Source: Hydra vulgaris (Eukaryota > Cnidaria > Hydrozoa > Anthoathecata > Hydridae). Taken from it: a stretch of 64,000 nucleotides of DNA. Below the pieces are notes generated by a model. That model ran no database searches. It saw only the letters and a list, made by a program, of their open reading frames with translations, and was not told the origin of the DNA. The translations under genes and the position numbers were made by a program. Below, in pieces: positions 24,765-38,870 of this stretch. The stretch covers positions 68,026,001 to 68,090,000 of the forward strand of contig NC_088921.1 of the NCBI RefSeq assembly GCF_038396675.1, read 5' to 3'. Numbering within the stretch: position 1 is the first letter of the stretch; each line of letters starts with the position of its first letter.

Positions 24765-26239
24765 GCTCCTCAGAGAGTGGTTTTGAATACCCAAATTGCA
24801 GATGATCTGTTTTATATCTTAACATTTTATTTATTGAAATATAATTAGCAAAGTATTAGTATTAGTATAGTATTATCATAGTATTAATAAGCATAGCAAA
24901 GTTTGAAGTTGTACTTAGAAACATGCAATGTTTTAACAATTTTTTTATATGAAAAACATTATAAGTAATATAGTGTAATGATTTTATTCTAATAATATTT
25001 AAAAAACAAGTTTTTTTAAATTAGTTATATTATAAGGCTAAATTCAAACTGAATTCAAACTATAAAATAACTTACAATAAAATAAGTAACAACTCAGAAA
25101 TCTTTTAAACCGAACAAGTTAAATATTATGAATATAGTCCATGCTTTACTCGTAGTTTCAACACAAATCAAATTCGTAAAATTTATATTATAACAAACTG
25201 TATAATGTAGTATACCGTAAAACCGTGAGGGTGTACTTTGGTAGGTTTTTAAGCATTTTTGCAAAAAAACTATTAGTTATAACATTTTTTTCTGATTCTT
25301 TTTTTGCCGATATAACATTATACCTTTCCTTTATAAAATTTCATTATTACTTTTTTCTTTTTTGCTCGTATTACTTTTTTTTTTAAGTACAAAGTGTTAT
25401 CAATCTCATCCTATCGTGGGCGTGACTTCACCCCTTCACCCAGGTCACCCCTCTTAGGAGTTATAATCTATTAATTCCTTATGGCTTATAATTTAACCCG
25501 CTTCACAAGTGTCATTAACACTTTTTTTTGAAGTTGCACTAAATTAGGACACAATATACAAGCAAACTTATAACTTATTACTGGTAAAATTATCAATTTA
25601 AAAAACAATTTCGCTATCGAATATATCCAAAAAACGGACATAAAAAGAAAAATAATAATGTTAATTTGCTAAACATAGCAATATAATAATATATAGTAAT
25701 ATTATAATATATTTTACTGAGGAATTTATTCGTCAAACACGTAAAACACAGACATGTACACAATTGTTACTATACTAGGTTTCAATTTTTAATACTGTTG
25801 TAAACTCATGTGTGTGCACATTTCAATTCCAGCAACCTGTTGTCGATTATTTTAAGATAAACAAACCTTAAAACACAATAAAGAAAATATTTAATATAAA
25901 TGATATACCATAATACAAAATGGAAATAAGTTTTTACTAATAACCCTGTAAGAAACATTTGTTGCTAATTCTTTATTTCTAAATTACTAAAAAAAATTAT
26001 GTTATTTTAATAGTTTTACATTTCAATGTATTAAACAAAAATTAAATGCACTACAAAAGATAACCTTACCTGCTAAGTGAAAGGTTCTAAAACACACATC
26101 ATTATCATTATAAAAGTTCTTTTTACACACATCATTAGTTGTAAAATTTTTACATACATCAAGAATAAAAGAAAAAAAAGTCTCTCACCTTTTTATCTAA
26201 TAAAAATAAACATGTTAAAAGTATTATTAATAGAATTTA
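24765..26239. other. AT-rich region, no supported gene
   Basis: At 25210-25480 there are words such as CCGTGAGGGTGTACTTTGG and CGTGGGCGTGACTTCACCCC that look like decayed MITE ends, but I could not pair them into clear inverted repeats. Confidence 0.4.
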
Positions 26240-27190
26240 AATTTGATACCTCATGCCTGAATGCCACATGTCTAAAGTAGCAAGTTCTTTACAATTATGA
26301 ACAAGCAATACATTTGCAAAAATTGCAAGTAAAAAAAAAAAATTTTACAACTAATTTAAACTTACAGTGTGATATAGCATGACACAATTCTAAAATAGCA
26401 AATTATAAAAGCATATACAAACTTAAATAAACAAATTATAACAACCTATATATAAACTTTGCTGTAACTAGCCTAAATAAATACCCATAAAAAAATGCAA
26501 GTAAACATTTAACTGATTTATTTTACAACTGATGAAACTTACAGTGTAATTTTGCATGCCACGTGCCTAAAATAGTCAATTATAAAAGCATATAAACAAA
26601 TTTTATGCAAACTTAGCTGTAATTAGCCTAAATAAATATACCCATTAAAATAAAAATACCTAAATGCCACATGTCTAAAGCAGCAAGTTCTATACAAATA
26701 TAAACAAGCAATATATATTGCTTAACAATATATATAAACTTAGTTGCAACTAACATAAAAAAATTGCAAGTAAAAAATAAAAAAATAGTTTTACAACTAA
26801 TTTAAACTTACAGTGTGATATAGCATGACACGTGTCTAAAATAGCGAATCACAAAAGAATATACAAACTTAAATAATAAAATTAAAACAATCCATAATAA
26901 AACTTTGCTGTAACTAGCCTCAGTAAATAACCATGAAAAAAATGCAAGTAAACAGTTTACAACAGATTTATTTTATAACTGATGAAACTTACAGTGTGAT
27001 AATGCATACCACATGTCTAAAATTGCAAATTATTAAAAGCATATAAACTAGTTCTATGTAAACATAGCTGCAACTGACCTAAATAATGATACCTATCAAA
27101 AGAAATGTTAACATTTTTAATTTTACAACTGATTTAAATTTATACATAAGTTAGTATATGTCACGTCTAAAATAGAAAATTATACAAGAA
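26240..27190. repeat. Degenerate tandem array with a ~446-450 bp higher-order period
   Basis: CTTACAGTGT followed by TGATATAGCATGACACGTGT-like sequence and CTAAAATAGCAAAT recurs at 26361, 26538, 26807 and 26988, with a weaker copy near 27150. The alternating spacings (177, 269, 181) show two subunit types; like units repeat at 446 bp (26361 to 26807) and 450 bp (26538 to 26988). A second shared word, ATGCCACATGTCTAAAG, is at 26261 and 26664. It is non-coding. Confidence 0.8.
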
Positions 27191-27234
27191 TATATACAAG
27201 TCATATAGTCTATATTATAGAAATAATTGTTCAA

Positions 27235-27332
27235 CTAACTCTTTAGTTTATCACATAAAAAAAATTATAAATATATTCAATGGCATTGAATATATTTATA
27301 ATTTTTTTTTATGTGATAAACTAAAGAGTTAG
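27235..27332. repeat. Near-perfect 48-bp inverted repeat
   Basis: The arms run from CTAACTCTTTAGTTTATCAC inward to ATTCAATG, with a 1-nt loop and one extra T in the right arm. Confidence 0.9.
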
Positions 27333-27335
27333 TAG

Positions 27336-27358
27336 GTAAAGCATTGACAATGCTTTAC
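27336..27358. repeat. Short hairpin
   Basis: GTAAAGCATT and AATGCTTTAC around GAC, four bases beyond the preceding long hairpin. Confidence 0.8.
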
Positions 27359-27408
27359 ATAGAAAAATTTAAATAAGTTTAACAACTTTTGAAATTACAA
27401 ATAACAGA

Positions 27409-27495
27409 GTTTAATTTAAACTTTGTTTATCCATTTGCTTTCTGTAGTAAAATTTAGTAGAAAAAGCAAATGGATAAACACAATTTAAATTACGC
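27409..27495. repeat. Inverted repeat, about 30-bp arms
   Basis: TGTTTATCCATTTGCTTT (27424-27441) is exactly complementary to 27463-27480, and flanking TTTAATTTAAA-type sequence extends the pairing with mismatches. Confidence 0.85.
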
Positions 27496-27767
27496 TTTTT
27501 AAAAATAGTTTCGAAATGTGAAGCTATTTAAAAAATGGCAAACTAAACTTACTGCAAAAAGCCTTTTATCTACGACTTAAATGTGGTTTAAGAAAAACGC
27601 ATTTTAAAACTTTATCATTTATAAATAAAGAACTATAATATATTGACCAATCTAAATCAAACAAACAAGATTTAAAAATATAATTTACAGAGGAAGCACT
27701 TGATAATTACTTATGGAAACCCTTTTTAATAAAATTTCAGTTGTTTTTCATCGGATTTGAATATTTA

Positions 27768-27872
27768 ATCCGTTGAATTAACGAAATTTCGAAGAACCCG
27801 TTAATTTTGAGATTTTACTCCGTTAATTTTGAGATTTTGGGTTACGAATTACTTCGTTAATTTAACGGAAAA
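27768..27872. repeat. Imperfect inverted repeat, MITE-like
   Basis: AATCCGTTGAATTAACGAA on the left and TTCGTTAATTTAACGGA on the right pair, with a tandem CCGTTAATTTTGAGATTTT between them and a further CCGTT/AACGG hairpin just outside (27880-27900). Confidence 0.55.
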
Positions 27873-27958
27873 AAGCAATCCGTTGCTTTTTCTAACGGAT
27901 TGTTTTTAGAGTTTATCTGGTATATTGAAGAGTATATAACTAATGAGAATAACTGACG

Positions 27959-27999
27959 AGTGGTATATTCCAGTAGTATTATAACTGGAATATACCACT
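27959..27999. repeat. 16-bp perfect hairpin
   Basis: AGTGGTATATTCCAGT and its exact reverse complement around a 9-nt loop. Confidence 0.9.
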
Positions 28000-28652
28000 T
28001 GAACATCTAAGTATAGATTTTTATAAAGCAACTTATCGCAAAAAATTAAAATTATAAGATTTTGGATATTTTTCAGTGACATGTAAAGGTCGTTGTTTTT
28101 GTTATTTGAGTCAGGTTAATCCCAAAACATTTGCACGAGTTCGAATTTCTTCACAATCATTATAATTTCAAAAATATACACAGAATATAATTATACAACA
28201 GAAAAAAAAAAAAGAATTGGTTGTTTATTTCGCAATTACATTTTAAGGTCGATACTTTTATAACAAACAGGCGAAATTATAAAACTCACACCCATTATCA
28301 CCAATTTTACGGTTACTCTATTTTTATTAAATATTATTAATTTATAAACAGTATCTTAAATCAAACTAAATACCATTATTAACATTTAGAAATTTTGGTT
28401 TTTGTTAAAACCCCGAGTAGAGCATGGATTTTAGTATTTGCCTAATTTTCAATTTTTTTAAATTACTAAGAGTATTAAGTAATATTAGCCAAATGTTGCT
28501 GCCGGGGGTAATTATTGTCCAATTTTGGTTTTCTTAATCTTATTATTTTTATTTTTCTTCTAAATGATATAGAATTCAGGGAGAAAAAATTATTTTCACT
28601 CCACCCGATTAATCATTTATAAAGTCTTTAAAAAGATATAATATATAACATA

Positions 28653-28687
28653 TTCATTTGCACCAAATAATATTTGGTTCAAATGAA
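28653..28687. repeat. 17-bp hairpin with one mismatch
   Basis: TTCATTTGCACCAAATA against TATTTGGTTCAAATGAA; weaker pairing continues outward through ATATAT. Confidence 0.8.
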
Positions 28688-28897
28688 TTTAATATATAAG
28701 AACAGAAGATCAAAAAGGTATACATTATTGTTTAATGCATTATCCTTTAAGCCGAGTCAGTGAAGTTTACATAATAAATTTTAATAAAATCCTCGACAAT
28801 CTCTATGTTAGGTGTTAAATGGAATGTTATAAGTGAAACTTTGTATTTGTTTAATAAAAAAATTTATACTTCTGTTAAGAATAAAATTTTCTTTTAT

Positions 28898-28966
28898 TAA
28901 AAACCATAATACTAGTAAAAATGTTTTATTAGGAATAAAACATTATTACTAGTATTATGGTTTTTA
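28898..28966. repeat. 33-bp hairpin with one mismatch
   Basis: Left arm starts TAAAAACCATAATACTAG; right arm 28934-28966 is its reverse complement with one change; loop AGG. Confidence 0.9.
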
Positions 28967-29169
28967 TAAGGTCTATATTTAAATTTTTTCATTCTATTTT
29001 GCTCAGTCGTTTTTGTTCAAGATGTCTCAAATAAACTAGAATATATTTTAAGTTTGTACATAATTATAGATTAAAAGAGCTTTTAAAAAGTCAATATTTT
29101 TTAAACCCAATTTTATCGTGAAAAAACACTCAGTTATATAAATATATACACTTAATAAAACCCGACTTA

Positions 29170-30615
29170 ATATGGATAAACAAGTTAAACAAGCATCAAA
29201 AGATAAATCGTCTACTTTCTCCCAACTTCAAGCAGCACCACGTGATCGCAAACACCTACTAAAACTGGCGTTTAACAAGGCCTCACGCAAAATCAAAGTA
29301 AACGCAAGGGTAATCCTCAGATTCTGTATGGCTTAATTAGGCTAAAAATTGTAACGATCGTGTTTGAGCTCTCAAAAATAAAGACGCCATGCTAATATCT
29401 GACGGATCCGAGATTTGCAACTTGTTAAACAATCAGTTTTTCTCTGCATAAAGCAAATACCTCGCGGATGATTCTCCTAATTTCCAGCCACGCACGGATG
29501 AGGTTCTCAGCATAAATGAAAACATCTTTTTTTAAGCTGCTATCAATTTGCGTATCTCTAAACTGGAAAAATACAAATCACCAGGTATTGATAGATTCCA
29601 TCTGTACATCCTTTCAGAAGCCTAATCTGCACTCTCCTTGCCTTCTCCGTTGATATACAAAAAATTTTTCACTACCGGTGCTGAATCTACTTGTTGGAAG
29701 TAAGCCAACGTAACACCTATTTTTAGGACAAACCCAGCACGTTTATAAGCTGTTTGTTGACGACGTAAAACTAGTAGCGGTTATAAAGATCACCTCCGAC
29801 TATCAAACTTTCAAAAATGACACTGCCCGCCTTATAAAATGGGCCCATACCTGAAACATGAGTTTTAACATAGACAAGTACAAATCTTTGTTCTTGGACA
29901 AAAGATTTAACAACCGCTTTAAAACCATTCTCATTGAAAATATACCGGGTTTGCACATAACCTTCACAGTGACCTTATCAAAAATGAGCCTCGACGTGAC
30001 CAGTTCTGAGCGCGACCTCAATATAATAGTCAATGACTAAATCAAGTGGCGGGATTAAGTTGCACACGCTGTTGCTAAGGCTAACATAGCGCTAGTTATA
30101 ATAAAAAGAATCTTTCACCATTGGCATATTAACAGCCTTCGTATACTTTATATAACGTATGTACGAAACATCTTTAGTTCTGTACTTCCGCATAGAACCC
30201 TTATTATCGCCAAGACTTTGACGCTCTTAAAGCAGTGCAAAAAAAAGACACTAAGTTTGTGCCTCATCTCATGCCTTTAAAGTATTGCCAAAGACAAGCC
30301 CCTACAAATAATTAATCTCTGGAGGAAAGACGGCGTGGAAGTAACCTCATCCTATACATAAAGATGTACCATGGCCTCTACAATGTCGACCTCCAGAGAC
30401 CAAACCAGTTAGCTGCAGCATTAATTGTGCATGGTCCTGCAAAAAGCCTCTGAGGGCAGTGTCATCGAAATCAACGCTAAGCAGTAAGTAACTATGTCCA
30501 ACGAGAACTTTTCTTCACCAATCGCAGTCGTACCTGACTAGAATTTACTTTAGAATTCCTTCATATCCGCTGCATCATTGAACAACTTTAAAAAACAACT
30601 TGATACATATTAAAT
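29170..30615 (+). pseudogene. Heavily decayed non-LTR retrotransposon (reverse transcriptase remnant, second family)
   Basis: With many stops and frame changes, conceptual pieces follow the order of a LINE reverse transcriptase: KYKSPGIDRFHLYILSEA (29560s), ANVTPIFRTNPAR (29710s), LFVDDVKLVAVIKITSD for the catalytic box (29755-29805), NMSFNIDKYKSLFLDK (29855), SERDLNIIVND (30010s), KANIALVIIKRIF (30080s) and a C-terminal SAASLNNFKKQLDTY (30570s). The DNA does not resemble the LINE at 46-49 kb, so this is a different, older family. Two-Asp FVDD sits where YADD/FADD is expected. The upstream part (29170-29560) may hold the end of the endonuclease domain, but I see no clear motif there. Confidence 0.7.
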
Positions 30616-30812
30616 ATGTATTTGTAATAAAAGTTCAGAACAATATGATAGAGTAAAACCGGGTCAAATCGCACACCATATCATTCCGCACACTGATCGA
30701 AATTATCAAATAAAACCTAAACGAATATGGCTATGAAAAAAATACAGAACTATCTCCTCTATTCGAATTGATAAAACTATATGCCGATTCAACTTCATTT
30801 TTTTCTTTTTTT
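30616..30812. other. Spacer with a MITE-end-like word
   Basis: GAGTAAAACCGGGTCAAATC at about 30651 recurs as GAGTAAAATCGGGTCAAACT near 32581 in the same orientation. No inverted partner was found for either. Confidence 0.4.
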
Positions 30813-30942
<130 letters not shown>

Positions 30943-31033
30943 ATATTTGAGGCTGTTTTGTATTATAATAATAAAACAAAACTCATAGTCGTAAAAGAGT
31001 GCTCAATATTAAAAAGATACTTCAAATAGATCG

Positions 31034-33071
<2,038 letters not shown>

Positions 33072-33558
33072 TTTCTTACCAAGGACGGATACAAAGATGG
33101 GAGTATCCCCCTCCCCCCCCCCCCCCCACTCATCTTAAGAATTATCAATCTTCAAAATATTATTGATAGAAATTTAAAAAAAAATAAAAATACAAAATAT
33201 TATTTTGCAACATTTGAATTTTTGGCAAAAAAAAAGTTAGCTATATACACATTTAATATATTTATTAGTAAACTAATTTATAAGCATTTTTTACGCTCTT
33301 CGCGTGCATCTTATTTTTGTTCAATATGACTTAGATGCTGAGCCCGTTCACAATCATTTAAAGTACCTTCAGCACTTTTGATTTTAAAAAATTTACACTA
33401 ATTACACCTATCTTTTTTTCTTTGCCGGAAAGAATTATTGAGCTTAGTTAGAAAAATGATCAAATGAAACAGTGGTTTTAGCTGAAAAAATCATTTTTTT
33501 TGGTCATATAACCCCCTCCCCCCTAGGACAATGACCTGGATCCACCCCTGTTTTAGAC
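33072..33558. mobile_element. Small hAT-like element containing a copy of part of the neighbouring transposase-like gene
   Basis: The ends CAAGGACGGATACAAAGATG (from 33080) and, reverse-complemented from 33550, CAGGGGTGGATCCAGGTCAT look like decayed hAT inverted repeats, with C- and G-rich runs just inside. The flanking octamers TTTCTTAC and TTTTAGAC agree at five of eight positions, which is weak support for a target duplication. The interior segment 33288-33460 is a near copy of 34523-34690, part of the gene described next, in the same orientation. It is either a deletion derivative of that gene's element or a captured fragment. Confidence 0.45.
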
Positions 33559-33662
33559 ATTATTTGGTTGTGTTCAAGTAAAACATTTTTTTTTTTCATG
33601 AAACAATTATATTAAGACATAAAAATAATTAAGAAAAGTACATCGGAGATGCACATGAATTA

Positions 33663-35432
33663 CTAAACACAAAGAGTTGCCATATAATTTCTATCAATCT
33701 CAGGCATGTAGGGCATCATTTTTTTAATATCTTCATTCTTCTCTTTTGAAAGTAAGTGGCTTTTTTTGGTCTGAATTGACAGTTTTGGTGCAGTTATGGG
33801 ATATGCTGTAGATTTCTTTTTTCTTAATGATTGGGCACCTGCAAAAACTAAGGTGAAGCCGTCTGCATGTTTTGTTTTAAATGAAACAGTAAAAGGATGA
33901 TTGGAATAGTATTTTAATTGCTTCACTTGAGTAAGGGCACTTTGGTAAAGTTATAGCTTTTAGCTCCAGCTTGAATATTTAAAAAATCAACATCTTTCAT
34001 CTGCAGGATATTGAAAGGTTTCTGTCGCCTAACAGACTTTAGTATTCTGATCAGACCCAGTGAACTGTATACCTCAGTTTTTTTTAATTTTTGGTCAATG
34101 CTGCTATGAACTGCATCAACCTCTTGAACACAGCCATGTCTGCTTGCAGAAAACTTTTGAGTGATAGATTCAACATCATGATGAGCATTTTAAAAATGCT
34201 TCATTGCCGTGCTCATAATACTGATTCTATTTTGCGGAACGCAAGAATCTGACCATAAAATGAGGTTCTTAAGTTGTGGATGGGTGGTAAGCACAGATTC
34301 TAAAATTTGTAGGATTGCAGATGCCAAATCATTTCCGGCTCTGCCAGATTGGCTTTCAGACCAGATACAACAATAAACATCTTTATCTAAAGAAAGATGT
34401 GCTGTCATGTTATAAACATACAGCTTTCTAAGATAAAAGAAGTTGGATATCTCAGCCTTGGGAACTGTTAAAACATTTTGTACATCAAAACAGAGAACAG
34501 GATGTCCTGACTGTCTGTCTTTTTTGCGCTCTTCGCGTGCATCTTCTTTTTGTTCAATATGACTTAGATGCTGAGCCCGTTCACAATCACTTAAAATACC
34601 TTCAGCACTTTTGATTTTAAAAATTTCACACTTATCACACCTATCTTTTTTTCTTTGCTGGAAAGAAATATTGAACTCAGTTAAAAAAATTTCAGAGTAT
34701 AAGTGCTTTTTAGCCGGTTGAAATCGTTTTTGCTGACAAAAGTCATGGTAAAGCTCATACAGTCGACTAATAGACAATTCAGACTCAAAGTATTTTCTAT
34801 TTGTATTAGCACGGCAATAGTGCGATTCTATAGTAATAGTGTTTCCTAACGCCATCTCTGACCGCGTCAGGAATTTTCTTTTTTGTATGTTTACCTTGTT
34901 TTCTTGGGGTAGGCGTGTTTGTATCTGTTTGGAAATGTTTATAAAAATATGAAATTCTTTGTTGGCTTATGTCGAGAGTGTTTAAAAAGAAAGGTTTGCA
35001 AACTCTGATGGGAATCCCTGCCAGGTGAAAAAAGTAGACAAATGAGTATTGCCGCCTCGATGAAATTGCAAGTGTTCGTTTAGTTTTTTTCACAATACGT
35101 GTTGTATTTTCATTATAAAAGTGTGCTTTGAGGTCATCATTGAGTCCCCAAAATTTGTTAAATAGTAACTCCCGTTGCTCTTGCGGAATATAAATGTGGC
35201 ATTTAAATTTACAGTTAGTACAGTCCTTCTCATTATTGATTTCTCTCTTTCTTCTTATCATTTTATTCCTGCTTTTATACTCCTGGCCAACTTGACACCT
35301 TTTTTTCCAGCTATCTGGATTTCTGGTTCTTTTACGTCCAACTTTTTTTTTTGTCGAGAGTTGCTCTATTGGCACAACTATTTCTAAATCCGTATGTAGT
35401 AGCTTATTGTGGAAACTTGAATCGACACTGTA
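33663..35432 (-). pseudogene. Decayed transposase-like gene (multicopy invertebrate family, unnamed)
   Basis: Read on the minus strand, a splice acceptor (T-rich, then TCTACAG) at 35433 opens an exon beginning VDSSFHNKLL. Order of motifs: KKKVGRKRTRNPDSWKKRC, Cys-rich CTNCKFKCHI, RVCKPFFLNTLDIS, IPDAVRDGV, then after a frameshift near 34820 ESHYCRANTNRKYF, FNISFQQRKKDRCDKCEIFK, HPVLCFDVQNVLTVP, RKLYVYNMT, LILWSDSCVPQNR. A stop at 34187-34189 follows, then GCVQEVDAVHS, VRRQKPFNILQMKDVDFL, one more stop near 33924, and KQLKYYSNHPFTVSF to a stop at 33663. Asp in CFDVQN and WSDSC and Glu in VQEVD are candidates for a DDE triad; that is inference from spacing and position. Similar proteins are common in cnidarian and insect genomes. 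At least one frameshift and two stops make this copy inactive. Confidence 0.7.
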
Positions 35433-35474
35433 GAAATAAAAAGTATAAACTTTAGCTACATTTAAAAACAACAT

Positions 35475-35979
35475 AATATTAAAAAAAAATCAAAAATTAA
35501 TGACAATTGGAATTTCATAAGCATCTTAATTAGCAGGGTAATATAAGTTATTTTTTTACAGTTAGGAAATAAATAACATAAAGAATTTAGTCTTACTTAA
35601 AGACTTTGCACAATATATATATAATTATTTAAAGGCACAATATATATAGTTATACATATAGTTATATATATATAGTTATACATATAGATTTATAGTTAGT
35701 TAACTACTAGTACTGTGTATGAGAGCTAGTCTTAAGTTATTTTAGCCCTTTAATGCACGATATTTATATAATAGTTGATAATGCACGATATAATAGTTGA
35801 CTATTTTATCGTTAAAAGAACATAAAATGGAATCCAATTATCGGAAAAATAAAATTTTCCTTTTTATTTTCAAATTTTAAAATTACCATAGTAATAGAAA
35901 CTACTTACGAGTCGGTATTAAGTAATTCAAAGTCAACTGTTTCTTTTGTAACTAAACCAATAAACTAGGAGCCGTTAAA
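35475..35979. other. AT-rich spacer
   Basis: Contains a short imperfect (AT) patch at 35608-35700 and no supported gene. It would hold any upstream exon and the right terminus of the preceding pseudogene's element; neither could be identified. Confidence 0.4.
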
Positions 35980-36172
35980 TACAGGAATGGCTCCCTATTT
36001 TGATTGGATGAAAAAATTTTGTTTCACAAAGTCCGAAAAACATTTTTTCTCGTTTACCGGATATCGTGACTTGTATATGTTATATATGGAACATGTATAT
36101 GAAATATTATGAATGTATTCTTTAGATCGGAGCAAATATTTTGACCAATCAAATTAGGGAGCCATTCCTGTA
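35980..36172. mobile_element. 189-bp Tc1/mariner-type MITE
   Basis: Element 35982-36170 has inverted ends CAGGAATGGCTCCCTATTTT and, reverse-complemented, CAGGAATGGCTCCCTAATTT, continuing GATTGG. TA flanks it at 35980-35981 and 36171-36172. Non-coding. A truncated, inverted copy of its left half lies at 53040-53132. Confidence 0.85.
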
Positions 36173-36510
36173 AAAGTTTTAGGTTTTATTTACCTAAACT
36201 TTATTTACCGCTATTGTTTTTAATTTGTTTATAGTATTATAGTTTACTAACTTTGTTAATTTGTTTTTATGTTATTCTTAAGTAAAACATATACCGAGAG
36301 TGTTAAGTAAAACATGTACAGAGAGTAAAACATAAAATTATATTATTTTTTGTTATACATTCAATGTGTAAATAAAAATTTTATTTATTTTTATTTACTA
36401 ATTTTTATTTTATTAATTTTATAAATAATTAAATAATAAAAAATTTTATAAATGTATTTTATTAAAATACAGTGTTTTTTATTACCACATTGATTGTATA
36501 ACAATATGTT
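36173..36510. other. AT-rich spacer
   Basis: No gene; ATTTTATTTATTTTTATTTA-type low-complexity sequence. Confidence 0.4.
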
Positions 36511-36740
36511 TTGTTATTGTAAATGTATTATAATACACTTACAATAGTTACCCTGTGTGTTACACACAGGTTTGTAATAGGTAAATGTAATAGGTAAGTG
36601 TATTATAATGCACTTACCTATTACATTTACCTGTTACATTATTGCATTTAATAATTAACCTGTGTGTAACACTCAGATTAATTATTATAAATGTATTATT
36701 ATACATTTACAATAAGTAACATGTATTATTATACATTTAC
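36511..36740. repeat. Cluster of interleaved inverted and direct repeats
   Basis: A 33-bp-arm hairpin at 36574-36637 (TAGGTAAATGTAATAGGTAA and complement, two mismatches) sits beside a 9-bp hairpin at 36552-36570 (CCTGTGTGT). ATGTATTATTATACATTTACA-type words repeat at 36690 and 36722. The segment could fold into a branched structure. Confidence 0.8.
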
Positions 36741-37929
36741 AATAACAAAGCAACACAATTTTTTACACGCTACTACTAAGGCAATACTTTTACATTCTAA
36801 GCTATGGCAATAATTTCAATCAGAGGTTTGTTGGTTCAAAATAAAATTAAAAGTTAAATTGATATGCTTCATAAAATTATATTGAACTAATGATTCTCTA
36901 TTAAATTGTTTTATTAACTAATAAAGTTAAATACATGTAGGTCAAAAGTTAAAATTAAATTAAGTTTTTAAATGATGTAGTTTTCTATAACTAAATTTTA
37001 TCTTACTATTAGGATGTCAACAAATATTATCTTACTGCCAAGATCTTTCTTTAAAATATATGTCTTTAAAAAACATTGAGCGATCTAACTGTAAAATACA
37101 CTATGTAAGCTAGTGTATTCTAAAATTTGACTCTATTTGGATTTTTCAATGACTAGATTTGTTCAATGTTGGAGTAAATTTCTGGCAAATTTTCTGATAC
37201 CACAACAACAATATATCTCTTAACTAGTGTCTTTACCAGTCCTTTGAGGTGGTAAGCTGCTATCTACTAAAATGATAATTTTAGTTTATTTTCAAATTTG
37301 TTAGCTTCATAAAATATTATTGTTCAACTAATGACAACTAGTGACATTTAAGTTAAGAGTTCTATAGAGTTTTCTATAGCTCAACTCTAAGTTATTCCAA
37401 TAATGTGTCTACACTATACAATTTTTGCTTGAATTCAGTTTTCATTTATTCTGATCTGTCTTACCACAATTATTTGTTCCCCTACAATTTTTTTGCTGTT
37501 ATTCCTTTGCCTCAGCTACTAGAATTTCAAGATCTTTGTTTTCTTTTATTGTCAAATTATGAAGCTCTTTGATTGATTTATATCTTAGCATCTACAAATT
37601 TACTCAGATTCTTTATTACAAAGTTTTTTTGACAATAATTTATTAGTTTTACCAACAATGGTCTTGAACAATGTTATACAATATTGTCTTTTTTACCAAG
37701 CCGGATCACTTTAATTATATTTTTCTTAACAATATGTGAAGTAGTTATAGTAAATATTTGAATACAAAATTACTCATCTTTTTGGTATGATTTATCTAAT
37801 GAGGTAATGTTACTTTCTGATACTCTAAATAGTATTATGTTGTTTGGCCTTCAACTTTGTTTTGTAATCTCCTAATTTATGAGTTTACCTGCACCAGAAA
37901 TCTTTTACAAGACCAATGTGTCTGGTTAA
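36741..37929. other. AT-rich region, no supported gene
   Basis: T-rich on the plus strand with no recognisable motif. It could be intron or intergenic DNA. Confidence 0.4.
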
Positions 37930-37934
37930 AAAAT

Positions 37935-38002
37935 GAAAAAGGAGAGGGTCTTAAAAAGCTCTGGGTGGGTGGGAAAATTTTCTGAAAATTAATAAATGCT
38001 CC
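37935..38002. repeat. Dispersed direct repeat, copy 1
   Basis: Contains AAGCTCTGGGTGGGTGGGAA and shares about 65 bp with the copy at 38800-38870. Confidence 0.7.
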
Positions 38003-38799
38003 TTGTGTATAAAGCAGTTGAAATACATTTTTTTATGAACTCATTGCTCACAAAATGTAACCTTCCTACACACTCCACAAGCCCATTTCCCAGATATTTT
38101 TGCTTGGTCATTCTAAACTGGATGACTAATGTCTTTATCATGTTAATCCTTAGCTCTTTTGTTTCAATTCCATCTTTTCAACACTGAAACTTTTCAACAC
38201 TATATATTAATTCTCCTTCAACTACATAAATTAGTTTTTATCCTAAAATAAGTCTAAACTCTTTACAAATAGATTACAAGACGGTTATAAAAACCTAGGG
38301 TGTATCACTGAACAATGCTGCACACCAACCTTTACTCTCAAACTAACACTCTCTTTCTTTTGTTTTCATTTATGTTGTGATATTTTCATACGTAGTCATG
38401 AGAACTTTTTTAACATCTGAATATCATTAAACCCATCGCACAAGCTCTCATGGCACTTTTTCAACGTTAGCAAGCAATAGGAGACTCTGAGCTCTATTAA
38501 TAGCTCTGATTTTACTTCACTAAATTAAATTACCTTTGTATACAGCTTTTACTTTTTTTCGAATGAGGAAACCTACTTAAATAATATAATTGTTGTTACT
38601 TTATCAACTTTATCTTAAACACACTTTTTTTTATGAAAAAAACTTATAAAAAACACCAATAACACAATAGAGTGAACTAATTGAAACTTAAAAGCTGTCA
38701 TATTATTGATTGTGATCATGTTAAACAATATGCTAATTAGGTCTGTTGTTATTTTTATACTAAATAAAAATTCTTTCTTTATCTATGCGTGGGAATTTT
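38003..38799. other. AT-rich spacer between the two direct repeats
   Basis: No supported gene. A 63-codon plus-strand open stretch at 37996-38187 has no recognisable motif. Confidence 0.4.
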
Positions 38800-38870
38800 A
38801 GAGGGAGGGGGTGTCTTATTAAGCTCAAGGTGGGTGGGAAAATTTCCCAAAAGTTAACAAACGTCCCCCC
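38800..38870. repeat. Dispersed direct repeat, copy 2
   Basis: Contains AAGCTCAAGGTGGGTGGGAA and a following AACAAACGTCCCCCC. It is the same repeat as 37935-38002, in the same orientation. Confidence 0.7.

Noticed and set aside
25210-25480. Possible MITE with CCGTGAGGGTG-like ends
   Set aside because: The two candidate ends do not pair as inverted repeats by eye and no target duplication is visible.
27235-28966. CRISPR-like or attachment-site interpretation of the hairpin cluster
   Set aside because: Repeats differ in sequence and spacing, and the DNA is clearly eukaryotic.
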